A DNA stretch of 33,482 nucleotides from Oscillospiraceae bacterium (GCA_021200565.1 JAJQGJ010000009.1:1-33482); one strand, 5' to 3'. Shown: positions 7,290-15,333, numbered from the stretch's first letter. Numbers and translations are program-made. The notes: generated by a model not told the origin, from the letters alone.

Positions 7290-9397
7290 GATGAGGGTAT
7301 GTAAGAGTGTAGACTTGCCGGCGCCGGTTTTCCCGCTATGAGCGCATGGTGCTCGGTGCTGCCGCCGCCTCTGCCCAGAACCATCTTGACAACATCGTTT
7401 GCGCCCTTGATTCCCAAAGGAATATCAATCTCGTCATGATTTCCGGTGAACCAGTTGTTGCTGTCATAGATGTCCGACCTATACATGTCTGCAAACTTCT
7501 CTATCTTTCCATGTGTACGGTCTATTTCTTCAGCAAGCAGAAACAGAATGTCATCCTTGTTTTCGAGGGCATCAGCCATATCATCGAGCTGCAGGAATAA
7601 TCCATCGCTCTTATCTCCTACAAGCAGCAGCTTTCCGCCGGTGGCTCTTGTTTCAACCACGCTCTGAGAGATTTCGGTGACCAGGGTTTCATGTCTCTGC
7701 AGCAGCTTGCCGAGCTCCACATCATTTGCGCAGATAAGTACACAAACTCCGAGAAAAGCGCTGTTTCTCACGATGGCGTGAAGGTCCTTGAGTGCGGTAT
7801 CGCTGAAGCCGGTCGGGAAGTCGGTGATTGCAAGCACCCTAACAACTTCCTTTTTCAGTCTGCTTTCCTTATCGGTGCCATATGCCTGGGTCATATTTTC
7901 GAGCTTCTGGCGGAGCGTTGCTATGGCGTTCTCGATGTCACGTTCCTTGCTCCAGATTTTTGTATCGATGATTCTCGAGGCATTGGGACCCTTTGCGAGC
8001 TTCGGAATGTCGGGGAAGCTTGTGCCCATCTCAAGCGGGTCTATCATCGTCGCCTCAAGCTTGCCTGCCGGGAAGGACATGAACAGCTTCAGAAGAAGCG
8101 GCTGCATCATGCTCTGGACTGTTGTTTTCTCTTTGGGAGAATAGCGGATCATGAGGGATATTCCGTCATCCAGGCTCTGGCTGTAGGGGATGCTGACGGT
8201 GTATGAGCCGGCTTCTCTTCTGCCGAATTCATCCGTCTGAGTCTCTACTGCCTGTACAATCGCCATATCGTCCTTACTCTGATTGGGGAGAGTGCAGCCG
8301 ATGGTGCCGAGCATAATCTGGTCGGGAACCAGCTCAACGCATTCATAGCGGGCTCCATTGAACCTTGTGGACATGACTCCCTGAGCATAAGCCTTGACGG
8401 TGGCTTTATTGAAGCCGGAAGCGATGTCGGCACGGCGCTCTTCGCAGATGCTTCTGTTTCTGATTTCGAAGCGACGCTCTATCTGTTTATCTCTTTCAAT
8501 CTGCTCGCTACGAGCCTTTTCGATCTTTTCGTTTCTTGCTCTTTCGGCTTCGGCGATGCAACAGTCACGCAAGGTTTTATATGCGTTGATTTTCCTGTCA
8601 ATAGCCTTCTGCACGGTGTCATTCGCTTTGCGGACACTGCCCATCGAAGCGCTCACAGCGCCTCTTACCGCAGAAGCTTTTTCGGGAATACGAGACTGGA
8701 AAAGCTCACAGCCCTGAAAGATATTCTTGGCAGGGTTGCGTCTGCTTTCTGTTGCATTGACATTCTTGTTGCATTCTTCCTGGAATCTCTTCTTTGAAGA
8801 TTCGCATTCTCTGTTTGCACTCAAGACTTCAGAATCATAAATCTGCTGGCTCTGAGTCTTGTCACGCTCATACTCCTTGCGTGCATTCGCAAGCTCTTGT
8901 CTGAATGCAGAGGTATGCTGCTTGAGCGCCATAAGAGCAGTGGTCGACTTCTTATGACCATAAGGCATGTCCCGCCAGTTCATCCAAGGGTGAACCGGAT
9001 CATCATCTTCGGCACTCACAGATCCCCGATCCAACGGTTTGGAATCGAGCACATCGATAACCACTTCCGGAATCTTATTCGGTGCGTCGTTAACCACTGA
9101 ATCAACAAACACTTCGGGGATATGCACAGCTGGAGCTGGAGCTGAAGCTGGATTTGACGTCGGCTTCACAATATCAGATTCCGAAACCTTGACCAGATAG
9201 ACCTCGCCCGAAGAGCCGATTCCGGTAACCTGGACACGGATAGCGTCGCCGGCTTTCATGCCCGGCTCCTGCTCAGCGTCCCATATGATTCCGACAACGC
9301 CGGGACTGACCTCCACAAAAATCCCATACGGTGCAAAGTCCTGTATCCTGCCAGTCAGCTGCTGACCAACCGAAAGAACTCCATTAAATTCGCTCAT
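7286..9397 (-). CDS. S1 / coiled-coil / FtsK-like ATPase, N-terminal part (frameshifted)
   Basis: A 703-aa frame. Residues 5-75 form an S1-type OB fold (VGQQLTGRIQDFAPYGIFVEV and following strands). A Pro/Ala linker follows, then a long charged coiled coil at about 150-330, then a degenerate FtsK-like module at about 385-590 (YSPKEKTT where a P-loop would be). The frame then enters a second P-loop domain, ALIAGK, and goes out of frame at codon 690: the last 13 residues before the stop are not FtsK-like. A -1 shift at the GGGAAAA heptamer (7328-7334) restores GKTGAGKST. Three tandem ATPase-like modules with one good P-loop recall the EssC/YukB layout, but EssC has FHA rather than S1 domains at its N-terminus. 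The ribosome binding site is weak. Confidence 0.85.
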   Translation of the reverse strand: MSEFNGVLSVGQQLTGRIQDFAPYGIFVEVSPGVVGIIWDAEQEPGMKAGDAIRVQVTGIGSSGEVYLVKVSESDIVKPTSNPASAPAPAVHIPEVFVDSVVNDAPNKIPEVVIDVLDSKPLDRGSVSAEDDDPVHPWMNWRDMPYGHKKSTTALMALKQHTSAFRQELANARKEYERDKTQSQQIYDSEVLSANRECESSKKRFQEECNKNVNATESRRNPAKNIFQGCELFQSRIPEKASAVRGAVSASMGSVRKANDTVQKAIDRKINAYKTLRDCCIAEAERARNEKIEKARSEQIERDKQIERRFEIRNRSICEERRADIASGFNKATVKAYAQGVMSTRFNGARYECVELVPDQIMLGTIGCTLPNQSKDDMAIVQAVETQTDEFGRREAGSYTVSIPYSQSLDDGISLMIRYSPKEKTTVQSMMQPLLLKLFMSFPAGKLEATMIDPLEMGTSFPDIPKLAKGPNASRIIDTKIWSKERDIENAIATLRQKLENMTQAYGTDKESRLKKEVVRVLAITDFPTGFSDTALKDLHAIVRNSAFLGVCVLICANDVELGKLLQRHETLVTEISQSVVETRATGGKLLLVGDKSDGLFLQLDDMADALENKDDILFLLAEEIDRTHGKIEKFADMYRSDIYDSNNWFTGNHDEIDIPLGIKGANDVVKMVLGRGGGSTEHHALIAGKPAPASLHSYIPSS
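7318..7334 (-). other. -1 slippery heptamer plus GC palindrome at Walker A
   Basis: In the upstream frame the minus strand reads GCG GGA AAA CCG, giving the canonical X XXY YYZ heptamer G GGA AAA (7334 to 7328). It is followed at once by the 10-bp palindrome CCGGCGCCGG (7318-7327). Slipping back one base gives exactly the P-loop GKTGAGKST. Either recoding or a one-A deletion or sequencing error in the A-run would look the same here. Confidence 0.6.
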
Positions 9398-9445
9398 ATT
9401 AGTACCTCTTTTCTGTAAATTATTAGTATATCATAGTGCTTTTTC

Positions 9446-9649
9446 TCAATCGAAATTACCGTCGACATGAAGCGCACGCTTCGGAAGATAATTGGCTATT
9501 TCCCTTTTCTCCTCAACAGCTTTCATAAGTGCTTCCAGATACTCATCTTTGGTGCAGGCATAATCGCTCGGGGAAGGCGCATATCCGAAGAGTTCATAAT
9601 ACTTGATGTTATACGGTATGCATTTGTCTGCGAATTCTATTGAGTTCAT
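9446..9649 (-). CDS. Small acidic protein, unknown function
   Basis: A 67-aa protein. The start at 9649 is chosen because AGGAGG lies 9 bases upstream; a longer open frame to 9688 overlaps the preceding gene and has no SD. It contains a Tyr-rich central part (YNIKYYELFGYAPS) and a helical KDEYLEALMKAVEEKR segment. No family is recognised. It lies 13 bases after the HExxH protein gene and could be a cognate immunity or chaperone protein for it, by analogy with effector/immunity gene pairs (inference only). Confidence 0.72.
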   Translation of the reverse strand: MNSIEFADKCIPYNIKYYELFGYAPSPSDYACTKDEYLEALMKAVEEKREIANYLPKRALHVDGNFD

Positions 9650-9662
9650 TTTTTGATTCCTC

Positions 9663-11429
9663 CTAGTCATTGATGCCGTAGAACTCATTGTATTGCTTAT
9701 AGATGCTCGGAAAATAGGTCTTTAAGAATTCCTTTGATGTGCCGTTGTCAAGGCATCTGATTGCCCCCATCTCGGCATATATTTCACCCATTCGCATTGA
9801 AGTGCCGCCATCGGAAGCACGAATCCCGTATCGGTCTATGCCCATCCAGTAATCATTAGAATGAGTCCACGTGGGAATTCCATTTTCAGCGAATTTGTTA
9901 ATTATTTCTCTGTCATTTCCGTTCTCTCCGAACACTGCGAATATCAGGTCAGAGACAGCCTTATCCTTAGCCGCACAAGAGCCGCTGACCGCATCCTTAA
10001 GCATCATATCGAACTTTTTCTGTCCCTCTTCTGTGGATCTGTCCATGCTGGCTAAATCAGCCTTAACAGCAGATATGAATTCGGGCTTTTTTGACTCCCA
10101 TCCCCTTTGATGATCCAAAAAATGAGATAATTCATGCGGCAACGTTTCCTGAAATTCATCATCGTCAGCCTGTTCATTCATGAATACCTGCTGCAGACCT
10201 GGAGAATAGTATGAACAGTTTTTTACCCACTGACCCTGATCGTTGAATCCATAACCGCTGTCAGTGATCGGCTTGACTTTCCCAGCAAGCTCATTCAACG
10301 CCTCAACAATCTGCCTGGGAGCTTTTCTGAACGCATGCTCAGCTGCACTCTCACGCTTTTGTGGAATCTTGCCCTTGAGCGTTGTTTCCATCAGCTCAGT
10401 TTTTGCCTTGAGTTCCGCTGCAAGCTCCTCAAAATCCGGCACCTTGTGCTCATAAAGGTGATATGTGCCGTCCTCACAGTCTGCGGAGAGGATTTGTGTG
10501 TACTCCTTGTCGAATTCTGCGATGGCTGCTTCCATGGTTGAACCGTCGGTGACGCCTTTGTCACGCAGGCTGTCACGATAGATTTCGAGCATGTTGTCGA
10601 TATATCTTCTGCCCTCATCCCACATCTGCTGAGGTGACTTTTTTCTCACCAGCTGCCTTTCCGGCTCTTCCTCAGTCTGCTGCTTCAGACATAGAAGAAT
10701 ATTCTGCATGGCATTGAGCTTGGCTCTCCTTTCGTCGATCGACAAGCCTCGATCCTGCAGCTCTCCTGTCAGCTGATCCATATAGTCGGGATTCCCGCTT
10801 TCGTGTGAGGGACTGTATCCGTCTGCAAGCGACGATGAAGAGCCTCCATGATAGCTCTGAGCGACTCCGCTCAGATCAAGAGCGGAACGGGGTGTCGTGG
10901 TCCAGGGATTGCCGGCACCGCCTTCGCTGACCGGCACATACTCCGCCGTGGCTTCGATGCCCATGCTCTCAAGGAGTGCTACCTTTATGTCCTCGATTTC
11001 GTTCAGCCTTTCAGCCATACCCTTGGTTAGCTCATAGGAATCTCTGCCAAACGCACCGCCTTTCAAGCGCCCAAGCTTTTGCAGATTGCTCCGGGTTGTT
11101 TTGTTATGCTGCTCGATGCTCGCAACCTGTTCTTTCTTCTCCCTGTTGATCCGGTCAAAATCACCCTGGGCCTTTGCGAGAGCCCGCTGGCTCGCCTCAA
11201 GCTGGCTCTGAGCCATATTCAGCTGTGTCTGAGCCTCACGAACGTCGCCCTTAGGATTTCCCTCTCCATCGGTTTCACTGACGGCGGCTAATCTTGCCCT
11301 GGCAGCAGCAACCGCACTGCTGCAGGAGGCAACCATATTCCTGCAGACACCTAACTTTCGCTCAGCCTTGTTGCCCTTTTCAATAAGTCCTTCAGCATCT
11401 CTTCCGAACTCTTTGAAGCTTTTCGCCAT
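9663..11429 (-). CDS. Coiled-coil protein with C-terminal HExxH metalloprotease-like domain
   Basis: A 588-aa protein. The N-terminal 130 residues are Ala/Gln/Arg-rich heptad-like helices, followed by a Gly/Ser/Pro linker (about 170-220), a further helical region, and a C-terminal domain with HELSH at about 432-436, then GEIYAEMGA at about 545-553, which fits a downstream Glu ligand (gluzincin-type zinc peptidase). It has no Sec signal peptide. A long helical N-terminus plus a toxin-like peptidase resembles non-Sec effectors of LXG/type VII systems, though no LXG signature is evident. It is flanked by two translocase-like ATPase genes and follows a small helical protein gene. It could instead be an internal protease of the apparatus. 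Confidence 0.82.
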   Translation of the reverse strand: MAKSFKEFGRDAEGLIEKGNKAERKLGVCRNMVASCSSAVAAARARLAAVSETDGEGNPKGDVREAQTQLNMAQSQLEASQRALAKAQGDFDRINREKKEQVASIEQHNKTTRSNLQKLGRLKGGAFGRDSYELTKGMAERLNEIEDIKVALLESMGIEATAEYVPVSEGGAGNPWTTTPRSALDLSGVAQSYHGGSSSSLADGYSPSHESGNPDYMDQLTGELQDRGLSIDERRAKLNAMQNILLCLKQQTEEEPERQLVRKKSPQQMWDEGRRYIDNMLEIYRDSLRDKGVTDGSTMEAAIAEFDKEYTQILSADCEDGTYHLYEHKVPDFEELAAELKAKTELMETTLKGKIPQKRESAAEHAFRKAPRQIVEALNELAGKVKPITDSGYGFNDQGQWVKNCSYYSPGLQQVFMNEQADDDEFQETLPHELSHFLDHQRGWESKKPEFISAVKADLASMDRSTEEGQKKFDMMLKDAVSGSCAAKDKAVSDLIFAVFGENGNDREIINKFAENGIPTWTHSNDYWMGIDRYGIRASDGGTSMRMGEIYAEMGAIRCLDNGTSKEFLKTYFPSIYKQYNEFYGIND

Positions 11430-11456
11430 GAGTATGCATGCTCCTCCCGCCTGTTA

Positions 11457-11951
11457 TTAACCGAATGCTTTTGATATACTGCTCTTGAGTCTCCTGATTT
11501 CCTGCTGGGTTTCTTCTGAAAGACCCTCGACATCGGAAATTAGACCTTCGTATTCACTCGCACTGCTTTCAAGCTTCTGCGAGCCGGTTTCAGCAGCTTC
11601 TCTGCCAATTTCAGAAACTTGAGATGCTCTTTCGAGGCTGGAAATACCAGAGCGGACGTTTCCGAGCTCGCTTCTTGCGGTATCCGACACTTCTCTGCTC
11701 TTTTCGGATACCTCCCTGCCCTTTGTCTCTTCTACCTGTTCGGAAAATCCCTCATCAAAGCTTGACTGATACTTCCTTCCAGTTTCGATCATTGACTCAA
11801 GGTCTTCATCGTCCTGCAGTTCGATACCCTCCAGGATTTCATTGATTTCATCAGCCTGCTCGTTCATTTCGCTGCCAAGCTCTGTGGCTTCTTTGCCGGT
11901 TTCCCTGACTTCGCCGATGCCTTCGTTAAGTTTTAGTTTGAATCCGCCCAT
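11457..11951 (-). CDS. Small all-helical protein
   Basis: A 164-aa, very acidic and Ser/Glu-rich protein, essentially a continuous string of amphipathic helices with repeated S-E-V/S-E-I heptads and only one aromatic-poor turn. An SD (AAAGGAG) precedes the ATG. It sits 16 bases after the HerA-like ATPase gene and 27 bases before the HExxH protein gene. Size and helicity recall WXG100/LXG-partner proteins exported with their cargo, but no WxG motif is present, so the comparison rests on context and composition only. Confidence 0.75.
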   Translation of the reverse strand: MGGFKLKLNEGIGEVRETGKEATELGSEMNEQADEINEILEGIELQDDEDLESMIETGRKYQSSFDEGFSEQVEETKGREVSEKSREVSDTARSELGNVRSGISSLERASQVSEIGREAAETGSQKLESSASEYEGLISDVEGLSEETQQEIRRLKSSISKAFG

Positions 11952-11967
11952 AATGTAACTCCTTTAC

Positions 11968-14883
11968 TTATTTGGTTCGTTGTAACCGTTTTTGTTTCTG
12001 AAGACAGTATTTCTTATAGAGCTTCTCTATTTCTGTCTTGACACTCTTCAAAGCTCCTGACTCTTCAGTGACTTTGGTTACAGACAGGCATAATTCTGCA
12101 GCAAAATCTACAATCTGAGTCTGCAAGGCGTCAATCCCGACCAAATCCTCTTCTGGAATATCAAAGCGCTTCCAGCGCCCGGTTTTCAGCCTTTCAAGGG
12201 TATAGACCCAGTCCTTGGCTGTTGTCATCAATCCAATGGCTTCACTTTTCTTAGTGTCAGCCACTTCTGAAAGCTCTTCAAGTTTAACCTGGCATTCATA
12301 GTAGTCATCATATAGCTTTTCTTTTTCAGCATCGGGAACTACACGTATGCCTCTCTCGATTTTTTCGCAGTACTGCCCGAAAGCATCCCGCTCTGCAAGC
12401 TGGTTCAGATAATCGTAATACCACTTTTCAGATGCAGCAATCTTCGGCTTGATCTCTTCAAACATGCGGGAATACTTTTTCAGGATGATCCTGACGCTTG
12501 TCCGGTTTTCCTCAAGATAATTGGCGTTATCTCTGAGCGCCTTGCAAAGCTCTTCATCACTTTTTGGGGTGGTATCTTCGGGCTTGTCATTGATGTCGAT
12601 GCGCCATTGCTGTATATGTACATTGAAGGGACGCATCAGGCTCTCGTAGAATATCAGAGCTTCGCCGACCGGGAATGTGGACATCTCTTCGAGCTGCAGC
12701 TGGCTTGCCGCCATTGTGCTTCCCAGAAGAGAACGGTCATCGGCTGAGGTGATTCTCAGACCAAGCTTCAGACCGGTGTTTTTCAGCACCTCCTGCGCCA
12801 TGACTGACGGCAGCTGGTCTGCAATAACTATGCCCTCCTTGAGAGCACGGACCTCAGCAAGCATTTTCACGATGAACTCTGTTGCTGCCTGCTTCGGGTC
12901 TGCATCCACTCCGGGCTGCTTTTCAGATTCGGGACCGATGAGATTGTGCGCTTCCTCAATGAAGATAACGTGTCTGACATCCTTGTCGGTCTTGGGATTT
13001 GCTTTCAGCGTTTCCCGTATCAGGGAACAGAGCATCAGCGTCAGGAAGTTTGCAGGACCTGTGCCCATCGATTCGAGCTCGATAATTGCTGGAACCTCAA
13101 GCCATTTCTCCGGTGGGAAGGTCGACTCAGGGACATCGAAAACGTCGCCCATTTCTCGCCTGAGGAGACTTCCGATACGCACTTTCAGTGCCGATTCCAA
13201 GTTGCCGCTGACTTCAGCGCTGTATTTAGTGCTCTTAAGCTCCTGTTCAAGTCTCCGATAGAGCATCGACATCGTCGGGAGCCGCTTCTTATTGACTCCG
13301 TCCTTGTCTTTTTCTTCGCCGGTGTATCTGTGCTCGGGTATCCATCCGAGCTCTCTGTAAACCGCTTCAATGGCGGTATCAAGCAGGAACGGCATCGGGT
13401 TATCAAGCTGGAATGCTCCCTCGAATACAGAACACATCCTCCTGATATGCTCGGCAACAAGCGTCCCTTTCGGCATTTCAAAAGGATTTATATGTAGAGG
13501 AAAGCTCATGTCTGCATTCGGCGCAAACAGATAGACTCCCTGCATTTCCGGGTCGTTGAGAAGCGCTCTGTACTCCTGCTTTGCCGGCTCGAGCACCAGA
13601 AAAGGAATCCTGGCTTCCTCGTTCTTCCATAGCGAAGAGGTGATATGGTGCATGGTATTTGTTTTGCCGGAGCCGGGAACGCCGGAGATGAATGCATGCT
13701 TCGGCAAAAGGCTCAGCGGGAAGTTGACATCATACCCGTTGCGATCCTTTCCGAGATAAAGAGCATTCTTGCTGCCGTAAAACTGAGGTGCAGTCTCTTT
13801 CGGAAGCTGGATTGTCTCTCCATCATATAGAGCTGGGAATCTGAAAAACGGAGCGATTTCTTCAAGAGAAAAGAGCGTCGGCAGATAGTTCAGATTGATT
13901 CCGACAGTGTTCTCCTGGCATATGATAAGACCGGGTCTTCCCTTCCTCATAACCGCTCTGTCTCTTAAGTTGTCGAGCGATTCGACTTCACCATACAAAA
14001 AGCTTAAGGGAGAAAACCTCGATGTAAATGTGGAAATGCTGTATTTACCCTTCATCAGGCTTTCCGAGCCGGCTGCATCGAGTATTGAAGTGGCATCCTC
14101 ACGGTTGTTTGCGAATACCATGATATTGGAAATAAAGTGCGGAGAGGATTCGTATTTTTCAATCATATCCTCATAATTATCGAGCACATCCTTGCCGTCG
14201 TAATCACGCTTCATTCCGCTGCTGCGGTCATCCTGCCTCTTTCTGAGAATATTCATCGGCTTGCGTAGTGCTTCACGAAGGGAGCCACTTCGTTCAACAG
14301 GATACAAATCCACTCTGTAGAGCGCAGTCTTATCAAGAGAGCTCATCATTCTGCACATATCATAAAGTCGCCCGTCGTCATTCATTTCCCATTCACGCAG
14401 CATATAGTAGTCGTCGCCCTCACCGCTTCCGGCAGGGAGAAGAGTTTCGGTTTTCGTCAGAAAGCTGCACACGCTGAACTCCGGCTGTGGAATTCCTTTT
14501 CTTTGGAAGAACGTGTCGAGAGAGGCGGGAATCTTCTTGTCGTTACTGTCGGTTTCAGCTTCAAACTCTTCAAATCTGAAGAAAGCTGACAATGAAGAGG
14601 ATTCAATCATTGCCTGGACGTTCCGCATGGAGTCCTCATTGCCACGTATGAGAAGGAAGATATTGAGCCGTCTTCCGGGAGTGTCCTTTTCCTTGTCCTC
14701 CGGCTTCAAATACAGGTAAAAAAGATGGTATGACAGTCCGGACACAATGCCAGCTCTGTTCAGCTGACGCAAAAAGGAGATGTGCTTTTTGATAACGCCA
14801 TCGACGCCATTTTCCTCAAGCGATGAGTATTTATTCAGAGTCAGATCAGGCAGCTGCCTGATTGTATACCATCTTTCCGCCAT
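11968..14883 (-). CDS. HerA-like pumping ATPase
   Basis: A 971-aa protein, first gene of the train. A roughly 380-residue N-terminal region has no recognised fold. The ATPase core has Walker A GVPGSGKTNT at about 400, a VLEPAKQEYR segment, Walker B VIFIEEAHNLI at about 635, and a VIADQLPS/GLRITSADDRS region typical of the HerA/VirB4-like branch. A helical C-terminal tail (about 780-971) is rich in charged coiled coil. HerA-family hexamers translocate DNA (with NurA or Sir2-type nucleases) or drive conjugation-type export; no nuclease partner is encoded nearby. AAGGAG lies 14 bases before the ATG, which is long; see the short upstream ORF at 14846-14893. Confidence 0.88.
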   Translation of the reverse strand: MAERWYTIRQLPDLTLNKYSSLEENGVDGVIKKHISFLRQLNRAGIVSGLSYHLFYLYLKPEDKEKDTPGRRLNIFLLIRGNEDSMRNVQAMIESSSLSAFFRFEEFEAETDSNDKKIPASLDTFFQRKGIPQPEFSVCSFLTKTETLLPAGSGEGDDYYMLREWEMNDDGRLYDMCRMMSSLDKTALYRVDLYPVERSGSLREALRKPMNILRKRQDDRSSGMKRDYDGKDVLDNYEDMIEKYESSPHFISNIMVFANNREDATSILDAAGSESLMKGKYSISTFTSRFSPLSFLYGEVESLDNLRDRAVMRKGRPGLIICQENTVGINLNYLPTLFSLEEIAPFFRFPALYDGETIQLPKETAPQFYGSKNALYLGKDRNGYDVNFPLSLLPKHAFISGVPGSGKTNTMHHITSSLWKNEEARIPFLVLEPAKQEYRALLNDPEMQGVYLFAPNADMSFPLHINPFEMPKGTLVAEHIRRMCSVFEGAFQLDNPMPFLLDTAIEAVYRELGWIPEHRYTGEEKDKDGVNKKRLPTMSMLYRRLEQELKSTKYSAEVSGNLESALKVRIGSLLRREMGDVFDVPESTFPPEKWLEVPAIIELESMGTGPANFLTLMLCSLIRETLKANPKTDKDVRHVIFIEEAHNLIGPESEKQPGVDADPKQAATEFIVKMLAEVRALKEGIVIADQLPSVMAQEVLKNTGLKLGLRITSADDRSLLGSTMAASQLQLEEMSTFPVGEALIFYESLMRPFNVHIQQWRIDINDKPEDTTPKSDEELCKALRDNANYLEENRTSVRIILKKYSRMFEEIKPKIAASEKWYYDYLNQLAERDAFGQYCEKIERGIRVVPDAEKEKLYDDYYECQVKLEELSEVADTKKSEAIGLMTTAKDWVYTLERLKTGRWKRFDIPEEDLVGIDALQTQIVDFAAELCLSVTKVTEESGALKSVKTEIEKLYKKYCLQKQKRLQRTK

Positions 14884-14893
14884 AACGATTCAT
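14846..14893 (-). CDS. Possible 15-codon upstream overlapping ORF
   Basis: An ATG at 14893 sits 4 bases after AAGGAG, a closer fit to that SD than the ATPase start at 14883, which lies 10 bases further on in another frame. It would encode 15 residues and stop at TGA inside the ATPase gene. It may tune ATPase translation or be chance. Confidence 0.25.
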   Translation of the reverse strand: MNRYGGKMVYNQAAA

Positions 14894-14953
14894 TGCTCTC
14901 CTTTTTCCCTGGATTTTCAAATAAATGTGATTTCAAATTCACAAATCTCACAC

Positions 14954-15001
14954 AATACTTGTGTACATGATACCATGTTTATGTTGTTTATGTCAAGTAT
15001 T
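14954..15001 (-). promoter_or_regulatory. Promoter of the minus-strand operon with nested repeats
   Basis: On the minus strand TTGACA (14991-14996), an 18-bp spacer and TATCAT (14967-14972) form a good sigma-A promoter for the 14883-18 gene train. It is bracketed by a perfect 8-bp inverted repeat AATACTTG/CAAGTATT (14954-14961, 14994-15001). The -10 lies in a second palindrome ACATG-ATAC-CATGT (14965-14978), and the spacer holds two copies of TGTTTATG (14976-14983, 14985-14992). This suggests a repressor-controlled promoter. Confidence 0.7.
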
Positions 15002-15077
15002 TTTCGACAATAAGTTGGTTCCCATGTCGCTTTGTTTCATTCAGATTTACCATCCTTCAAAACTTCCAAACTCCCTC

Positions 15078-15106
15078 TTGCATTCCCCTTCGCAAAGTGC
15101 TATACT
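15078..15106 (+). promoter_or_regulatory. Promoter of tRNA-Val
   Basis: TTGCAT (15078-15083), a 17-bp spacer and TATACT (15101-15106), 9 bases before the first tRNA base. Confidence 0.8.
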
Positions 15107-15115
15107 TATAGCCAT

Positions 15116-15192
15116 GGAAGCATAGCTCAGCTGGGATGAGCGTTCGCCTCACACGCGAGAGGTCACGGGTTCGAGCCCCGTTGCTTCCACCA
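15116..15192 (+). tRNA. tRNA-Val(CAC)
   Basis: A full cloverleaf: acceptor GGAAGCA/TGCTTCC, D arm GCTC/GAGC, anticodon stem TTCGC/GCGAG with loop CTCACAC (anticodon CAC, Val), T arm ACGGG-TTCGAGC-CCCGT, discriminator A and an encoded CCA. Total 77 nt. An open frame that runs across it (from 15136) is spurious. Confidence 0.95.
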
Positions 15193-15194
15193 TT

Positions 15195-15229
15195 AAAGCC
15201 GGCGTGCATGAGGTGTGCATGCCGGTTTT
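15195..15229 (+). terminator. tRNA-Val terminator
   Basis: A 10-bp stem CCGGCGTGCA/TGCATGCCGG (one G-T pair), 7-nt loop and TTTT directly after the tRNA. Confidence 0.8.
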
Positions 15230-15279
15230 GTCATCAGACGGTTGGGACAAGCGAATTTAGCAAGGAATTTCAAAAACGT

Positions 15280-15309
15280 ATTGCATCATGCGATACAATA
15301 TGCTATAAT
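15280..15309 (+). promoter_or_regulatory. relBE-type promoter with palindromic operator
   Basis: TTGCAT (15281-15286), 17-bp spacer, TATAAT (15304-15309). The -35 box lies inside an inverted repeat ATTGnATC-N4-GATnCAAT (15280-15299). Antitoxins of this type repress their own promoters, so this is the expected autoregulatory operator. Confidence 0.8.
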
Positions 15310-15333
15310 AGAAGCATGAAAGGCGGTGTTGAC

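Noticed and set aside
11457-11951. WXG100 (EsxA-like) protein
   Set aside because: Helical and small, but there is no WxG motif and it is longer than the roughly 100-aa family.
12677-13497. Plus-strand frames of 183-194 codons within the HerA-like gene
   Set aside because: Antisense shadows of a well-supported ATPase; no ribosome binding site or family motifs.
15136-15333. Extended open frame before the antitoxin gene
   Set aside because: It runs through the tRNA-Val gene and upstream of the mapped promoter; the SD points to the start at 15334.
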